Source of the DNA: Erythroxylum novogranatense
Lineage: Eukaryota; Streptophyta; Magnoliopsida; Malpighiales; Erythroxylaceae
Direction: 5' to 3'
Length of the DNA stretch: 64,000 bases
Assembly: GCA_029891385.1 (NCBI GenBank)
Contig: CM057228.1
Span: forward strand, 54,971,783-55,035,782
Both the position numbers and the translations under genes were made by a program. Positions 36,430 to 48,361 of this stretch are shown here, piece by piece (position 1 is the stretch's first letter; every line of letters begins with the position of its first letter). The notes below the pieces were generated by a model, which was given only the letters and a program-made list of their open reading frames with translations, ran no database searches and had not been told where the DNA came from.

Positions 36430-38007
36430 ACAGGTTAAGTGGATACCAGAAGAGGATGTAGAATGAAGGTACTGAAGTATCCGTTTAACAACAGTCCAGT
36501 GGATGGGGAGACTTTATTAACTGCAAATTGAATATCAGGACGAGTAAGACAAAGGTATTGGAGAGCATCAACAGTGCTTCTGTATTCAGAAGGATCAGCG
36601 AGAGGTGTACCATGATTTTTGGACAAAGGAATAGTAGGAGTAATGGGTGTGATGGCGGGTTTGGATTGAGCAAGTCCTGTGCAGAGAAGAAGATCTTTGG
36701 TATACTTAGTTTAGGTAAGTAGAAGACCTGTAGATGTGGTTGTAGCTTCTATGCTAAGAAAATAATGAAGAGGACCGAGGTCTTTAATAGAGAAGCCAGA
36801 ATTAAGTTCTGTAATGAGATGTGTGAGGAAAGATGGGGAGGAGCTGGTGAGTAAGATGTCATCAACATAAACTAGGAGGAACGTGGTATGGGAGGAGGTG
36901 GAGTGAAGAAATAAGGATGTATCAGATTTGGTGGAAGTGAAATTGAGTTCAAGTAATTTTTGACTTAAGCGATGAAACCATGCTCGTGGAGCTTGTTTCA
37001 GACCATAAAGGGATTTGTGAAGATGGCATACATAAGAAGGTCGATGAGGGTCAATAAAGCCAGGGGTTGGGTCATGAAGACTAGTTCGTGAAGATTCCCA
37101 TTAAGAAAGGCATTATGAATATCAAGTTGATGAATGGGCCAATTTTTTGATAGGGTAATGGTAAGGATGAGGAGAATGGTCGTGGGTTTGATAACAGGAC
37201 TAAAGGTGTCAGTGTAGTCAAGACCAGGAGTTTGATGATATCCTTTGGTAACAAGACGAGCTTTGTATCGATCTAGGGTACCATCAGAATTTCTTTTAGT
37301 TTGAAAAATGCATTTACATCCAACAATGTTGGCATTAGGAGGTGGAGAAACAAGGGTCCAGGTATGATTGCGATGGAGTGCATTGAACTCATTAAGCATG
37401 GCTTGGTGCCAATGTGGAAATTTGTTTGCTTGAGTGAAGGAGGTGGGATCTGGTTCGTTTGAGAGTTGAGTAAAGGTGGAATAGGTAACATAGTCAGAAA
37501 GGATCCGAGGAACACGAGTGTTATCAAGTGTGCGGGTGGTCATGTGGTGTTAAGGTGGTGGAGATGATACATTTGGGGGTGGTGGAGATGGTATGGTTGT
37601 GACTAGTGGAGAAGAGAGTGGTACAAGTAGTGGAAGAGAAATAACAAAGGGAGAAGATGTGGAAGATGAGGGTGGAGAGGAAGTGGCAAAAAGAACAATT
37701 GTTTCAAGAAAGTGGACATGGCGTGAGATGTGAATTTTTAAGGTGATAGGATCAAAGCAGCGGTAGCCTTTGTATTGTAAAGAATACCCAATAAATACAC
37801 ACTGCAAGGACTTGGGAGAGAGTTTGTCCACACGTTGAGACCCAAGAAAAGGGAAACAAACACTCCCAAAACACGAAGGTGAGAGAGATCAGGTGGGGTG
37901 AGGAAAAGAGTTTCATGTGGGGACTTTTGATTAAGGACAGGTGTGGGAAAAAGATTAATGAGGTAGGGGGTTGTAGAAAAAGCATCGAACCAGAATGACT
38001 TGGGTAA
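36430..38007 (-). pseudogene. Ty1/copia element fragment 2 (integrase end, RT, RNase H start)
   Basis: A second, different copia pol on the - strand. 37550-38007 is the integrase C-terminus (DKLSPKSLQCVFIGYS, then a Ser/Pro linker). 36998-37543 is RT (WHQAMLNEFNAL, TWTLV, VGCKCIFQTKRNSDGTLDRY, YKARLVTKGYHQ, QLDIHNAFLNG). 36720-36990 includes a LVYVDDILLT motif, and 36435-36626 has YRSTVDALQYL with LTRPDI before RNase H. Several frames are used. The upstream (integrase core) side is cut off at 38007 by LTR D. Confidence 0.85.
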
Positions 38008-38369
38008 TGTTGGACCCCGAACTTTTCTTGAAAACTTGATTTGTTAAATGAAATTAAATGAGGAATTAGTGGTGTTTAATTTTTGATTCGGGTAATATTA
38101 ATTGGAGAAATTGCAATGATATTTTGACGTTAATACATGAAATGGGTGTTTTTGTGTATGATTGTGTATGACTTTTGTGAAAGAGAAATGTGTATGCGCA
38201 TATTCTTTATTGTTGAGTTTGATGTTGGGAAATAGAGTTGGAACAGTTTATTGGAGCTTTGAATTGTGTTTAAGAGGAATTAGTTGAAGAGTTTGTAGCA
38301 GTGTGTTGATAGTGAAGTTGATGTGTTAATATGTGAAGTTGATGTGTTAGAATGGTGTTTAGAAACTTC

Positions 38370-39060
38370 AATGGCAAATCTGTACTGATTTAGATGGATT
38401 TAGCCAAAGTGGTCTTAATGAAAGTTGTATCTTATGTTTCCAGCTTTCTAACACCATAAAATATGCACATTTCAATATCGGGGTTAGAAGTTATGATCGA
38501 TCGAAGTCTTGATGTTGTTTAGGTTTGATTTCCAGGGCAGAAACTTTGTTGTGACTTTTGACCATTATAGAGACTGATTTTGGCTTTAAGTGCTTTATGA
38601 AAGTGGTAGATTATGTTTTTATCTTTTCATTGATATAAAGCGTGAGATTTTTGGACAATGGAATAGGAAGTTATGAATCTTGGAAGTTGTGTCATTGCTT
38701 AGGATGACTTTTTTTTTTGGACAGACAGTTTTGAGTGAAGTTTTGACCATTTTTTAGGCCGAATTGGTTTGTAAGTTCTTGATGAAAGTTGTAGTTTATG
38801 TTGCTATCTTTCCATTGATATAAAGTATGGAATTTTTGAAAAATGGAGTCAAAAGTTATGAGGGTTAGAAGTTTTGTTGTTGTTCAAGTGAGCTGATCGA
38901 CCAGCCATCTTTGAATGAACTTTTGGCCCGTTTAGAGACGGAGCTTATTTTTTAGTCCTTCATGAAAATGGTAGAGTTGTCTTTTATCTTTCTATCGATA
39001 CCAAGTTTGTAAAATTTGGAGTTCTGAGTCAAAAGTTATAGAAATTAGAAGTTGGGGGTC
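38370..39060. repeat. Four diverged direct repeats of about 180 bp in LTR D
   Basis: Landmark words GAAAGTTGTAG, ATCTTTC.ATTGATATAAAG and GTCAAAAGTTATGA recur, with the first word at about 38420, 38599, 38784 and 38964. Confidence 0.75.
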
Positions 39061-39269
39061 AGCTCAGCTCTTCCACGATCGCTCAGCTCTTCCACGATCG
39101 CTCAGCCCTTCTGTGATCGCTCAGCTCTTCCGCGATCGTGATCGCTCAGCTCTTCCGCGATCGCTCAGCTCTTCCTCGATAGCTCAACCCTTTCGCGATC
39201 GCTCAGCCCTTCCGCGATCACTCAGCTCTTTCGCAATCGCTCAGCCCTTCCTCGATCGCTCAGCTCTTC
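39061..39269. repeat. Tandem array (GCTCAGCTCTTCCGCGATC units) in LTR D
   Basis: About eleven units of 18-19 bp, each with the palindrome CGATCG or a one-base variant. Confidence 0.9.
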
Positions 39270-39843
39270 TGTAGCATCCCATCACCGATGGGAAGGTTAT
39301 ATTGGTAAATTGGGACGGGATAGGATTTTACCGCATAATATCGACTGAACATTTATTTGGCCTCTAATGGTAGATGATTGAGTCATTTGGCACGTGTATT
39401 AATAGGTACATGCATTCATGACTGTTTCCCGGCATTTAATTGTGATACAGTTATGAATTGAGAAATTATGAATAATTAGGTTTGCTTTTGACTTATGGAG
39501 AATTGTGGAATAATTGGGAATTTTGGAAGAATTGGGTTTGAAAAATGTGAATAGGAAATGTTTTAGAGTAATTGCTAATTGGTAGTGACTCTTCGGAATC
39601 TTTTTGGAAAATTTGGGAAAAAAAGTCCGGATCGAAAAAATTTTTGAGTGTCGGACAGATTGACTGCTTAGTGCTAAAATAATTGTCCTATGGCTATGGA
39701 AATTAAAAATACGATTTAAGAGTTGAAATATGTCGAGCTATTGAAATTTAGAGACAAATTGGACTGAAAATGATCACGAAAAAGAGTAACAGAATTTCAT
39801 GTATTATGAGGAAAAAGGGGACAAGAGATATATGGAATTAGCC

Positions 39844-39851
39844 TTATAAAT
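39844..39851 (+). promoter_or_regulatory. TATA box of element A 5' LTR
   Basis: TTATAAAT about 575 bases into the LTR, with a pyrimidine-rich TCTCTTCTCC leader downstream. The same position is found in the 3' LTR (45956). Confidence 0.55.
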
Positions 39852-40250
39852 GCCTTAGAATTTCAACAGGGGAAAAGAAATTCTCTTCTCCTAGGCCACG
39901 AACCCTTTTCTCTTTCTTCGGTGATCTTTGTTCCTTTCTCCTTCTTGATTCTTGATTGTTTCTCCTTCATTGTGGTTGAAGACTAGTTGGAAACCTTAGA
40001 CAGGTTGACGTTTGGCTTGGCTATGGAGATCACCGTGATTGTTAGAGGTTGGAAGAGATTTTCGGAGATTTGAGGGTTTAGGGATTGAGCTTCGATTGGT
40101 AAGTTTAATGGTTTTAAATGTTGTTATTTAATGTTGTTTGATGTAATTATGGCATTTATTGTAAAGGATTGGGTAGTTAAGGGTGTTTAATACTGGTTTT
40201 AGAGAGAGAAAGAGGAAAAGAAAATCGGAGAAGATGAACCAGGGCTCGCA

Positions 40251-40446
40251 CGTCGCGACGAATAAAATAATTAGACGTCGCGACGAGAAAAGGGTTAGAC
40301 GCCGCGGCGAGGAAAGGAGTTTACGCCGCGACGAGCGCACGTCGCGACAAGCGATAAATTGCACGTCGCGACGAGCGATAGATTGGGACATCGCGACGAG
40401 CAAGATTGTACGTCGCGACGAGCCACTGGATTGACGTCGCGACGAG
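40251..40446. repeat. Palindromic-word array (CGTCGCGACG) in LTR A
   Basis: About ten copies, of which six are the perfect palindrome CGTCGCGACG and the rest one- or two-base variants, spaced 15-30 bp in AT-rich sequence. Confidence 0.9.
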
Positions 40447-41040
40447 GACCATATTTCTGAATTGTTTTAATTTGGTTTTCGAGGCATAATTAATTGTGTA
40501 GACCTCCAATTGAGGTGATACTTGATGCGTTATGAATTAGAGAAAGAAGTCTACAATTAGTGGAAAAGAAATGAAAGTTCGGATTTAAATTTGTAAGGAT
40601 TCTGATTATTGAAATGGCGTTAAGAATGTGATTGTATTGCAATCTAAAAGTTGTTTCGTGACAGTGGGAGTATAAATTGAGACTTTGGAATTTGAATTCA
40701 ATTCTACTGGGAATTTTAGAAACTGAGCATAATGAGTGAAGTGGATCTAGAGAATAGTGATATCGATTTTGAGGTACTGCCCTAGCGAGTAAGACTTGAC
40801 AAATTGACTGACTATCCGAAATGGACTTGGTGGAGTTCCATCATATGTTATTGATTTGGAAGTAAATTATTATTGATCAATTGAGTGAAAAGTTAGAATT
40901 TGACAAAAGAAAGTGAAATTGGGAAATAGTACCGGGAAAGTTATGAATAGGCATAGTACATCTTTTTAATTAAGACATGTGCATTATTGAATTATTTTGA
41001 TTGTGCATGTAGTAATCAGATAATTTTTTACTGTTATAGG

Positions 41041-41129
41041 GATACCGTTGGAACGACAATTCCACAGATATAGCTGGGACTTCCAGGCTGTAGCTCGGAA
41101 GTACAGGTGAGTAACCTAGTTGGTTTCTC
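41041..41129 (+). other. Conserved LTR block with splice-donor-like site, element A
   Basis: TTCCACAGATAT, TGGGACTTCCAGG, TAGCTCGGAAGT and CAGGTGAGTAACCTAG in order, matching LTR B and, in sense, T1. Confidence 0.7.
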
Positions 41130-41406
41130 AACCTATATGTGTTTAATTTTATGTATCTATGCCATGTGGATTAAGGAAGGATTACGTGTGTTTGTTTTGT
41201 TTGATTTCGGACCACAGGTGTTCGAAATATTTGGAACGTGTTATAGAAGTGTTAAATATGCAAAATTGAAATTGAATTGGTTAAATGTGAAATTGGACAC
41301 AATGTATTAGGTTGTGACATAGTACTGTAAAATGAGGCATATGCATTCATGCATAACTGCATGATCAGATAATGGCAGTTGTGACCGGTGGAGCCAACGT
41401 ATATGA

Positions 41407-41537
41407 GAGCTTTAAGCTCAACGCACAGGACCTCTGGTCCAATGTTTACAGAGCCATTGGCTTAATGTATCAGGGCATATCACGCCCAACGTTTATCAGA
41501 GCCTCAGGCTCAACGCAATGTGCCCGTCACTGGGACA
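41407..41537 (+). other. Array of six short hairpins, about 23 nt apart, LTR A
   Basis: Successive stems: GAGCTTTAAGCTC, GGACCTCTGGTCC, GAGCCATTGGCTT, GGGCATATCACGCCC, GAGCCTCAGGCTC and TGCCCGTCACTGGGACA, separated by AACG-containing spacers. Confidence 0.85.
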
Positions 41538-41738
41538 GTTTCAGGCGCACGGTCACAACAACGTAATGAAAATGGAAAAAGTCACATGTGCATTTCATAT
41601 ATGATGTGATTGAATGATGTGATAAAATGTGAATTATATGAAAGGTGAAACGCCTTATAAATGTGTAATGGAGTGCATATGATTTTCTGAATGTGATAAT
41701 ATATGATATAATGCAAACTGTTTGTATATGCATGAGTT

Positions 41739-41807
41739 GGGTGGACCATCGATGATGGTTTCTCATCGAGTTCGCAAACTCACCCAACATTGCAATTATT
41801 TTTCAAG
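41739..41807 (+). other. Hairpin pair and acceptor-like site, LTR A
   Basis: Hairpins with arms ACCATC/GATGGT and GAGTT/AACTC, then the pyrimidine run TTATTTTTCAAG. Confidence 0.65.
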
Positions 41808-42218
41808 GTTTGAAGAGTACCCCGTTAATGAAACAGGAGTATGGTTACTGCAAGAGAGAGTCAGAGTTTGAAAGCGGGATCAGTGTCGCATCTGTAGTTG
41901 AGTCTTCCTGATTTATATGTAAATTTGTAATTTCGTAGATTTATACGGATATTGTATTGGGCCCAATTTGATTTCGGATAATATGTGTATGAACTGAATT
42001 ATGAATGAAATTGTATTTTGGATGAGAATGTTTTCGTATCGCGGGCCCAAATTATTTAATGATGTATGCGCACTCTATTGTTTTCAAAAAGAAATTAATT
42101 GGTTTTCCGAGTTTTAAATTGATGTGACCTTTCTAGCATACTACCCTCGTGAGGCACGGGCTCGGATATCACCATCGATGTCGGGTTCGGGTCTTGCGGG
42201 AGTGGGATGCTACATTTG

Positions 42219-42234
42219 TGGTATCAGAGCCCAG
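42219..42234 (+). other. Element A primer-binding site (tRNA-iMet type)
   Basis: TGGTATCAGAGCCCAG, four bases after the LTR; the first twelve bases are the canonical site. Confidence 0.9.
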
Positions 42235-45200
42235 AAGTACAATCTTATATGGGCTTTCTGAAAAATGTGTCAAATTACATGCATTTAAGTCATGTCACGG
42301 CAGACAGTGACAACTGATCCCCAGTCCAGCATATGAGTCACATGCATGGGCATGTATCAGTCGTTTAAGCGGTTAGAAATAGTGAGGAAATGAGAATAGG
42401 TTAGAATGTGATAAGAGGAAGTTGTGGATGTTGTGGAATAAGAAAAAGGTGTATAGTTCGATCGGACAAAAGAAGATTAAGTGTATTGGTATCAGTGGAT
42501 ATAAGTGTTACATTGAGGTATGTCCTTAAATGTGGGATAAAAATAAAGATATAGTTGTGGAATGATTGAGGAAAAAGGAAAATAGCGATATGTTAATGGC
42601 AAGGCTTCAAGTGTATAAAGTGGATGAAAATAAAATGTCCTATGATCTTGAGAAGTTACAATTGAGCTTGATTACTGTGACGAGAGTTATGAATAATGAT
42701 ATATGACTTTGAGTCAAATTATGTTAGTGGGGAAAATCCAGAATGATTGTCTATGTATGATATGGATTTGATTGTGAATATACATGGGTATGATGGAATA
42801 ATGAAAGGATTGAAATGTAAGGCAATGAAAATGACAGATGAAAGAGTTGCCAAGGTTTAGTTGATTTGCCTGAGTAAATACACACCTGAGTCGGACAGCC
42901 CCATAGCAAGTGAAAATATTAAGCGTAATTGTCTCGTTTATGTGGAGATGGCATGGGAGGTAATTAATGAGTTAGTAGATAATTGCTAGTTTGATTCTTA
43001 TAGAATGAAAGTGTTTATGATAATAAATTGGGAAAGAAGGGAGGCTGTTAATGATGTTAGCATAGGTAATGAGCTTGAGGGAATAAAAGAGGGACATGAT
43101 TATAGCAAGGTCCCCATGATTGAGAATTGGTACCAAAAAGAGAAAGGTTATTTAGAATTAAATATGATTAAAGTGTTCTTAGTAGTATAAGCTACCAATG
43201 GGTAAATTGATGTGAATACATTTTTAGATAAGATGTAATGATTTTGGTGGTATGTATCTCAGCGAACAGTAGTAAAAAGGATGTTCTGATTATATGGATT
43301 TTGGCATAGATTGATCTACATGGGATATTGTGTATAGCTGAAATTGATTTCCTAAAGCATTGAGCATGACTGACAAGAAATGTGACGACTGTGAAGTTGA
43401 GGAACCTCTTAAGTAGTATCGATGAACATAGTAAGAGATTTACTTTCAAAGAAGAATTTACCTGAATCGGATTAAGTCGATCAAATGGTTCAATTGATTA
43501 GTGATCAATGTAAGGACAATATAAAGATAAATCTGAGAAGAAATAAAAGTGAATTTTGGAGTCCTAATCCTAGCGGAGACTCAAGTTTAAGAGATAAATT
43601 GTACTACTGAAAAAGTGTACAGTATGATGATGAGATGAATCCGATTATGTAAGAAACTTACTGAACATTATGAAAATATTAATTGCAAATTTGAGGAGAA
43701 AATAGGTTCGTGTATATTTTGTGGAATTATGTTCTGAATGTACGAGATTGATTTGATGAATGTTTATTCAACCCAGGGAGTGATCAATCGCAAATAAATT
43801 GGGTTATGTGGAAAAAGTAGAGTAAAGGAACATGTGTTAGAATATATTATAATGAAATTGAGGAAATTGTAAGAAAAATGGTTCCTCATTGGAGACAATC
43901 GATATTTAGAGAATTATACGTATTGATCATGGGTATAAAGAGTTTATTATATTTCGGTAGAGTAAAATGTCTCAATTGTATTTAAAATGGATAGGGACTA
44001 TGATCATCGATGATCGATTAAATGCATTTGAAAAGTGAAGAAGATAAATTGGCACAGTTGAGGAAATTTTATACCCTGTAAGTTTCATAAGAGTAAATCC
44101 TAGCTGGATCAAAATAATTTGTGGATGAATTAGTGTTCGAACATGGCTTATTGGGAGAAAATTTGCAAATTGAGTATTGATCGTATCGCTTCATTTTGGA
44201 GATGTCCATGATTATGCAACTCGATAATGATTGAGGTATTTGTGAGTTTGAAATAAGTGAAAAAGATTATACGATTGAGTACTTCATGATAAAGTTAAGG
44301 CTGAAATTTAAAGTATGGAATAGGAAATTCAAACGAGATGATCGCAATTTGAGTGATAAGGTTATTATTGTATTACTGAGCGCAAACTGTTGAGCTAGCA
44401 AATAGGGGGCAACAAGAAAGTATTATTCGCTATTGGAATTCCGGAACTGGTGTGTATAAAAAGGATTGACAAAACCCGCATTAAGGATTTGGAATATGTA
44501 GACCTTATCGAGGAATTACAAATGAATCCAATTTTTGAGAAAATGTTATTAATGACTGAATTAAGAAATATGGGTAATACCCACTACGGGAACTGTTAGT
44601 GAAAATGTAAGGAATGATCGAAGCTTTATGTTCTAGTAAGAACGCATTGAAAGAGTAATTGGAGGGTTAGAAGGGGAAATCGAATGATTATAAGTGAGAT
44701 TAACCAACAGACTTGACTGTTGGAATCAAATGTCAAACTGTTAATTTTGGAGTTCTTAGGGACTCGAGATTTATGTATAGGATAGATTGATTGTGAGCAT
44801 ATCAATTGTTATATTGGTGACACTTTTGAATAGTGAGTAAGCTCGATAAGTGAAGTGAATCTGTTATAGGGATTAACAAATCCAAGTTAATGACAATGTG
44901 TCGATTGATTATTATCGAGGTTATAGAATCTGATGAGATTAGTGTTTTAAATACTAAAGTAGAGGTAACCTGATAAGTAACAAATGAAATGCTTCGTAAT
45001 GTATCGCCTCGACCAAAATGGATAGATGGAGACAAAGGTAAATGGGGAAAACTAAATTCATGATTACATGGCCTCTACGTGATTGTGGTGTTAATAGATA
45101 GGTAAGACAGTTTAAAACCTAAAAAATGGTTCGGGTTCAGAATGTGTGATATAGATCGGATTAGGAAATATTGCTCTAATTTGGTATATGGGTTCGTGAT

Positions 45201-45369
45201 ACCGAAAGTGAGGAATTGCGAGTAATCATGAGAGACCAGTATGATAGTGTAAAGATTGAGAAAAGAAAAAGAGTAATCGATTGTATTGATTTAGTATATA
45301 TATGGATCGAAACAATTCCCCTGTTCTCTGGTCAATCGTATATGAAATTTCGAGGACGAAATTTTTATT
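42235..45369 (+). other. Element A internal domain without recognisable genes
   Basis: 3.1 kb, AT-rich with stops in all frames and only short ORFs (at 43005-43449 and 44802-45035). No capsid, protease, RT, RNase H or integrase motif found. Segments such as GAAGAAGATAAATTGGCACA (44036) recur in element B (50889), so the domain is shared by descent. At the end, MKFRGRNFY codons (45340-45369) are kept as in T1 pol. Confidence 0.7.
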
Positions 45370-45382
45370 AGGAAGGGAGAAT
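45370..45382 (+). other. Element A polypurine tract
   Basis: AGGAAGGGAGAAT directly before the 3' LTR. Confidence 0.85.
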
Positions 45383-46194
45383 TGTAGCATCCCGTCACCG
45401 ATGGGAAGGTTATATTGGTAAATTGGGATGGGATAGGATTTTACCGCATAATATCGACTGAACATTTATTTGGCCTCTAATGGTAGAGGATTGAGTCATT
45501 TGGCACGTGCATTAATAGGTACATGCATTCATGACTTTTTCCCGGCATTTAATTGTGATACGGTTATGAATTGAGAAATTGTGAATAATTAGGTTTGCTT
45601 TTGGCTTATGGAGAATTGTGGAATAATTGGGAATTTCGGAAGAATTGGGTTTGAAAAATGTGAATAGGAAATGTTTTAGAGTAATTGCTAATTGGTAGTG
45701 ACTCTTCGGAATCTTTCTGGAAAATTTGGGAGAAAAAGTTCAGACCGAAAATTTTTTCGAGTGTCGGACAGATTGACTGGTTAGTGCTAAAATAATTGTC
45801 CTATGGCTATGGAAATTCGAAATACGATTTAAGAGTTTAAATATGTCGAGCCATTAAAATTTAGAGACAAATTGGACTGAAAATGATCGCGAAAAGAGTA
45901 ACAGAATTTCATGTATTATGAGGAAAAAGGGCACAAGAGATATATGGAATTAGCCTTATAAATGCCTTAGAATTTCAAAAGGGGAAAAGAAATTCTCTTC
46001 TCCTAGGCCACGAACCCTTTTCTCTTTCTTCGGTCATCTTCGTTCCTTTCTCCTTCTTGATTCTTGATTGTTTCTCCTTCATTGTGGTTGAAGACTAGCT
46101 GGAAACCTTAGACAGGTTGACGTTTGGCTTGGCTATGGAGATCACCGTGATTGTTAGAGGTTGGAAGAGATTTTCGGAGATTTGAGGGTTTAGG
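45383..46194 (+). repeat. Element A 3' LTR, first 812 bp
   Basis: Nearly identical to 39270-40085. It stops within GGGTTTAGG where element B begins, and the remaining LTR sequence is not found after element B. Confidence 0.92.
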
Positions 46195-47226
46195 TGTAAT
46201 ATCCCGTAACCGGTGTGACGGGTATGTCGGTAATTTGGATCGGGTCAGGATTGAGTACAGGCAAAAGTTGCATTGCATATGCATTATAAGTTCAAAAGTT
46301 ATTGGTAAATGATTTTTGATTGCACAAGTATATATGTATATATATGTGTACATACATGTATGACAAATTCCCGCCCTGATTGTGTAAATTGGAAATTTGG
46401 TTAAAATCGTGCAGACGAGGATTGGATCGTGAAAATTGGGAACTGAGTAATAAGTGTATAAATTAGGTTTTGAATATGGAAATGGAGTGAAATTGAATTT
46501 AGAAAAATGGAAATTGAAAATTGAGTATGAGAACGGGCATTTTCTAATTTTGTAAATTTATGGGAATTTTTCCAAAAATTTTAGAGTGATGGATCCGGAC
46601 CGGAAAATTGGCCCAGTGACTGATTAATTGGATTCCGAGTCCAAGATTGATTGACAATTGATATGAAACAATTGGAGATATGATTTCAAGTTTTATTATT
46701 TATGGTTATTGCGAAATTGGGAGAAAAATAGAATAAGAATCGGATTGTTAGACCCTAAGAATGGGGCATGTGGCAGATGATTAGCCAAACATGCCCTTAG
46801 CCTTTAAATCTCTTATATATATAAGTTCAAATGTTTGATTATCGATATATATGAAATTCCTTTGTTTTCAAAAGAAATGGAGTTTTGCCGTGGATGAGCA
46901 AAAGCATGGGATTTGGAGTTTCTTGAAGGATTTTATAAGGATTTAAGCTTGAATCAAGTAAGTTTCTACTTGTATATGCTTTAAATCGTTTCATTTGATC
47001 ATTGCTTTGAGTATGAAATTGTTTAGAAATTTAGAAAGTTTCGGAAGATAGGGTTTTTGAGGATTTGATTTGGGTTTTTGATGAAAAATGATTTAAATGA
47101 TGATCTGAGGTTAGAAATAAGTTGGGTTAATGTTTAAAACTGATTGAGAGTGTTTAGAATGGATTTGGATGAGTTTAGATCAGAAGATCAGAAGAATTTC
47201 TGGGTTTCGGGCGTGAATCTGGGTTC

Positions 47227-47433
47227 GCACGCCGCGACGTGTTCATCATACGCCACGGCGAGCAAATCCTCCTTCGCACGCTGCGACGTGTGCATTGCGC
47301 CTTGTGCGAAGTGGAATTGCAAGACGCCGCGGTGAGCGGGCGATCACGTTATGGACGGCGCACTCGCATACACCGCGACGTATGCGAGAGGAGGGAGTCT
47401 CGCCGCGGCAAGTAACTTTACGCCGCGGCGAGG
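47227..47433. repeat. Palindromic-word array (CGCCGCGACG) in LTR B 5'
   Basis: About ten CGCCGCGACG, CGCCGCGGCG and related words in 205 bp. This array is the most divergent part between the two B LTRs. Confidence 0.85.
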
Positions 47434-47986
47434 ACGTTGATGAAGGCCGATGGTGATTCTTTTAATTGGAGAAATTTGAGTTCAACTTTGAATTGGTTTT
47501 GATTGATGGTAATTTTGAGGATTAATTTCTTATGAGTTTGGCTATTGGATCAATTGAATATCTGAGATTAGAAATTGCAATTTAGAAGAAATGAAATCAG
47601 ATGATTATGAGGTGATTGTTACAAGTCATGAGTTTGAGGTTTTGATTTCAAATGAATTGATTCCTTAGTGATTTATCGAAAATTGGAGACTAAGAATATG
47701 GAATAAATAAGATGGAAATTCGGAATTTGAATTCGATGATTATCGGAATCGAGTGGTAAATGGATAGTGATTGTGATTTTAATTGGAATGTGACCTAAGA
47801 GTATAGAGATTAGTAAATTGAATTTTGGTATTTGAAATCGTTATGGATTAGAGTGAGAGAGATCAAATCGAGAAAATTCAAGAATTGGATCGGGAATGTC
47901 ATAACATGTATAGTATTTATCGCATTTGTTATTTGATTATTGAAATTGGTATAATTGGTAATGTGAAATTATTTGATTGTTATAGA

Positions 47987-48071
47987 GGCACCGATGGAAC
48001 AATTCCACGGATATGCTGGGACTTCCAGGCTATAGCTCGGAAGTGCAGGTGAGTAACCTAGTTGGTTTCTC
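47987..48071 (+). other. Conserved LTR block with splice-donor-like site, LTR B 5'
   Basis: GGCACCGATGGAAC, TTCCACGGATATG, TGGGACTTCCAGG, TAGCTCGGAAGTG and CAGGTGAGTAACCTAG. GT of the donor-like site is at 48049-48050. Confidence 0.7.
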
Positions 48072-48361
48072 AGCCTTATGTGTTTCATTGTATGCACTCA
48101 TTGCCATGAGGAGCTAAGGATGGATACATGTGTGATTGTTTTGATTGATTTCGGACCATGGGTGTTCAAAATATTGGATTGTGATATTGAAGTGCAAAGG
48201 TGAATGAAAGTGTATAAATGCATGAGTGAATTGAATTGTAAAATGCTTAGTGAAATGAACTGGAAATGTAAATGACTGAAATTGGAAAGTGACATATGCA
48301 CTCATGCATAATTAAATGATAAGATAATTGGCAGTTGTGACCGGTGGTACCAACGTAATTC

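Larger units (their letters stand above)
38008..39269 (+). mobile_element. Truncated LTR D (5' part), Ty3/gypsy type
   Basis: Starts TGTTGGACCCCGAAC, a typical LTR start, exactly where the copia integrase reading stops. It runs until the LTR of element A begins at 39270. It contains four diverged units of about 180 bp and then a CGATCGCTCAGC array. No primer site or pol of D is seen; the rest was lost or lies elsewhere. Confidence 0.6.
39270..42214 (+). repeat. Element A 5' LTR
   Basis: 2945 bp, TGTAGCATCC to GGGATGCTACA. In order it contains a TATA box (39844), GGTAAGTTT (40098), a palindrome array (40251-40446), CAGGTGAGTAACC (about 41104), a hairpin array (41407-41537) and a hairpin pair then TTTTTCAAG (41739-41807). 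Confidence 0.92.
39270..46194 (+). mobile_element. Tekay-like element A, no gag/pol (LARD-type), 3' LTR cut
   Basis: 5' LTR 39270-42214, initiator-Met primer site, internal domain 42215-45382, polypurine tract and the first 812 bp of the 3' LTR (45383-46194). The internal domain has the terminal pol words (MKFRGRNFY then stop) just before the polypurine tract but no other recognisable gag or pol. It shares conserved stretches with element B. It fits a large retrotransposon derivative mobilised in trans by a Tekay relative. Confidence 0.8.

Noticed and set aside
40128..40509. Arg/Ser-rich ORFs on both strands over the LTR A palindrome array
   Set aside because: The self-complementary repeat opens frames on both strands; composition artefact.
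42219..42234. tRNA-like match
   Set aside because: It is the complement of an initiator tRNA 3' end serving as primer site; no cloverleaf surrounds it. The same applies at 49204, 14866 and 57068.
42235..45369. Possible env-like or extra gene in elements A and B
   Set aside because: Only frames below 90 codons with stops everywhere; no signal peptide or membrane pattern that repeats between A and B.
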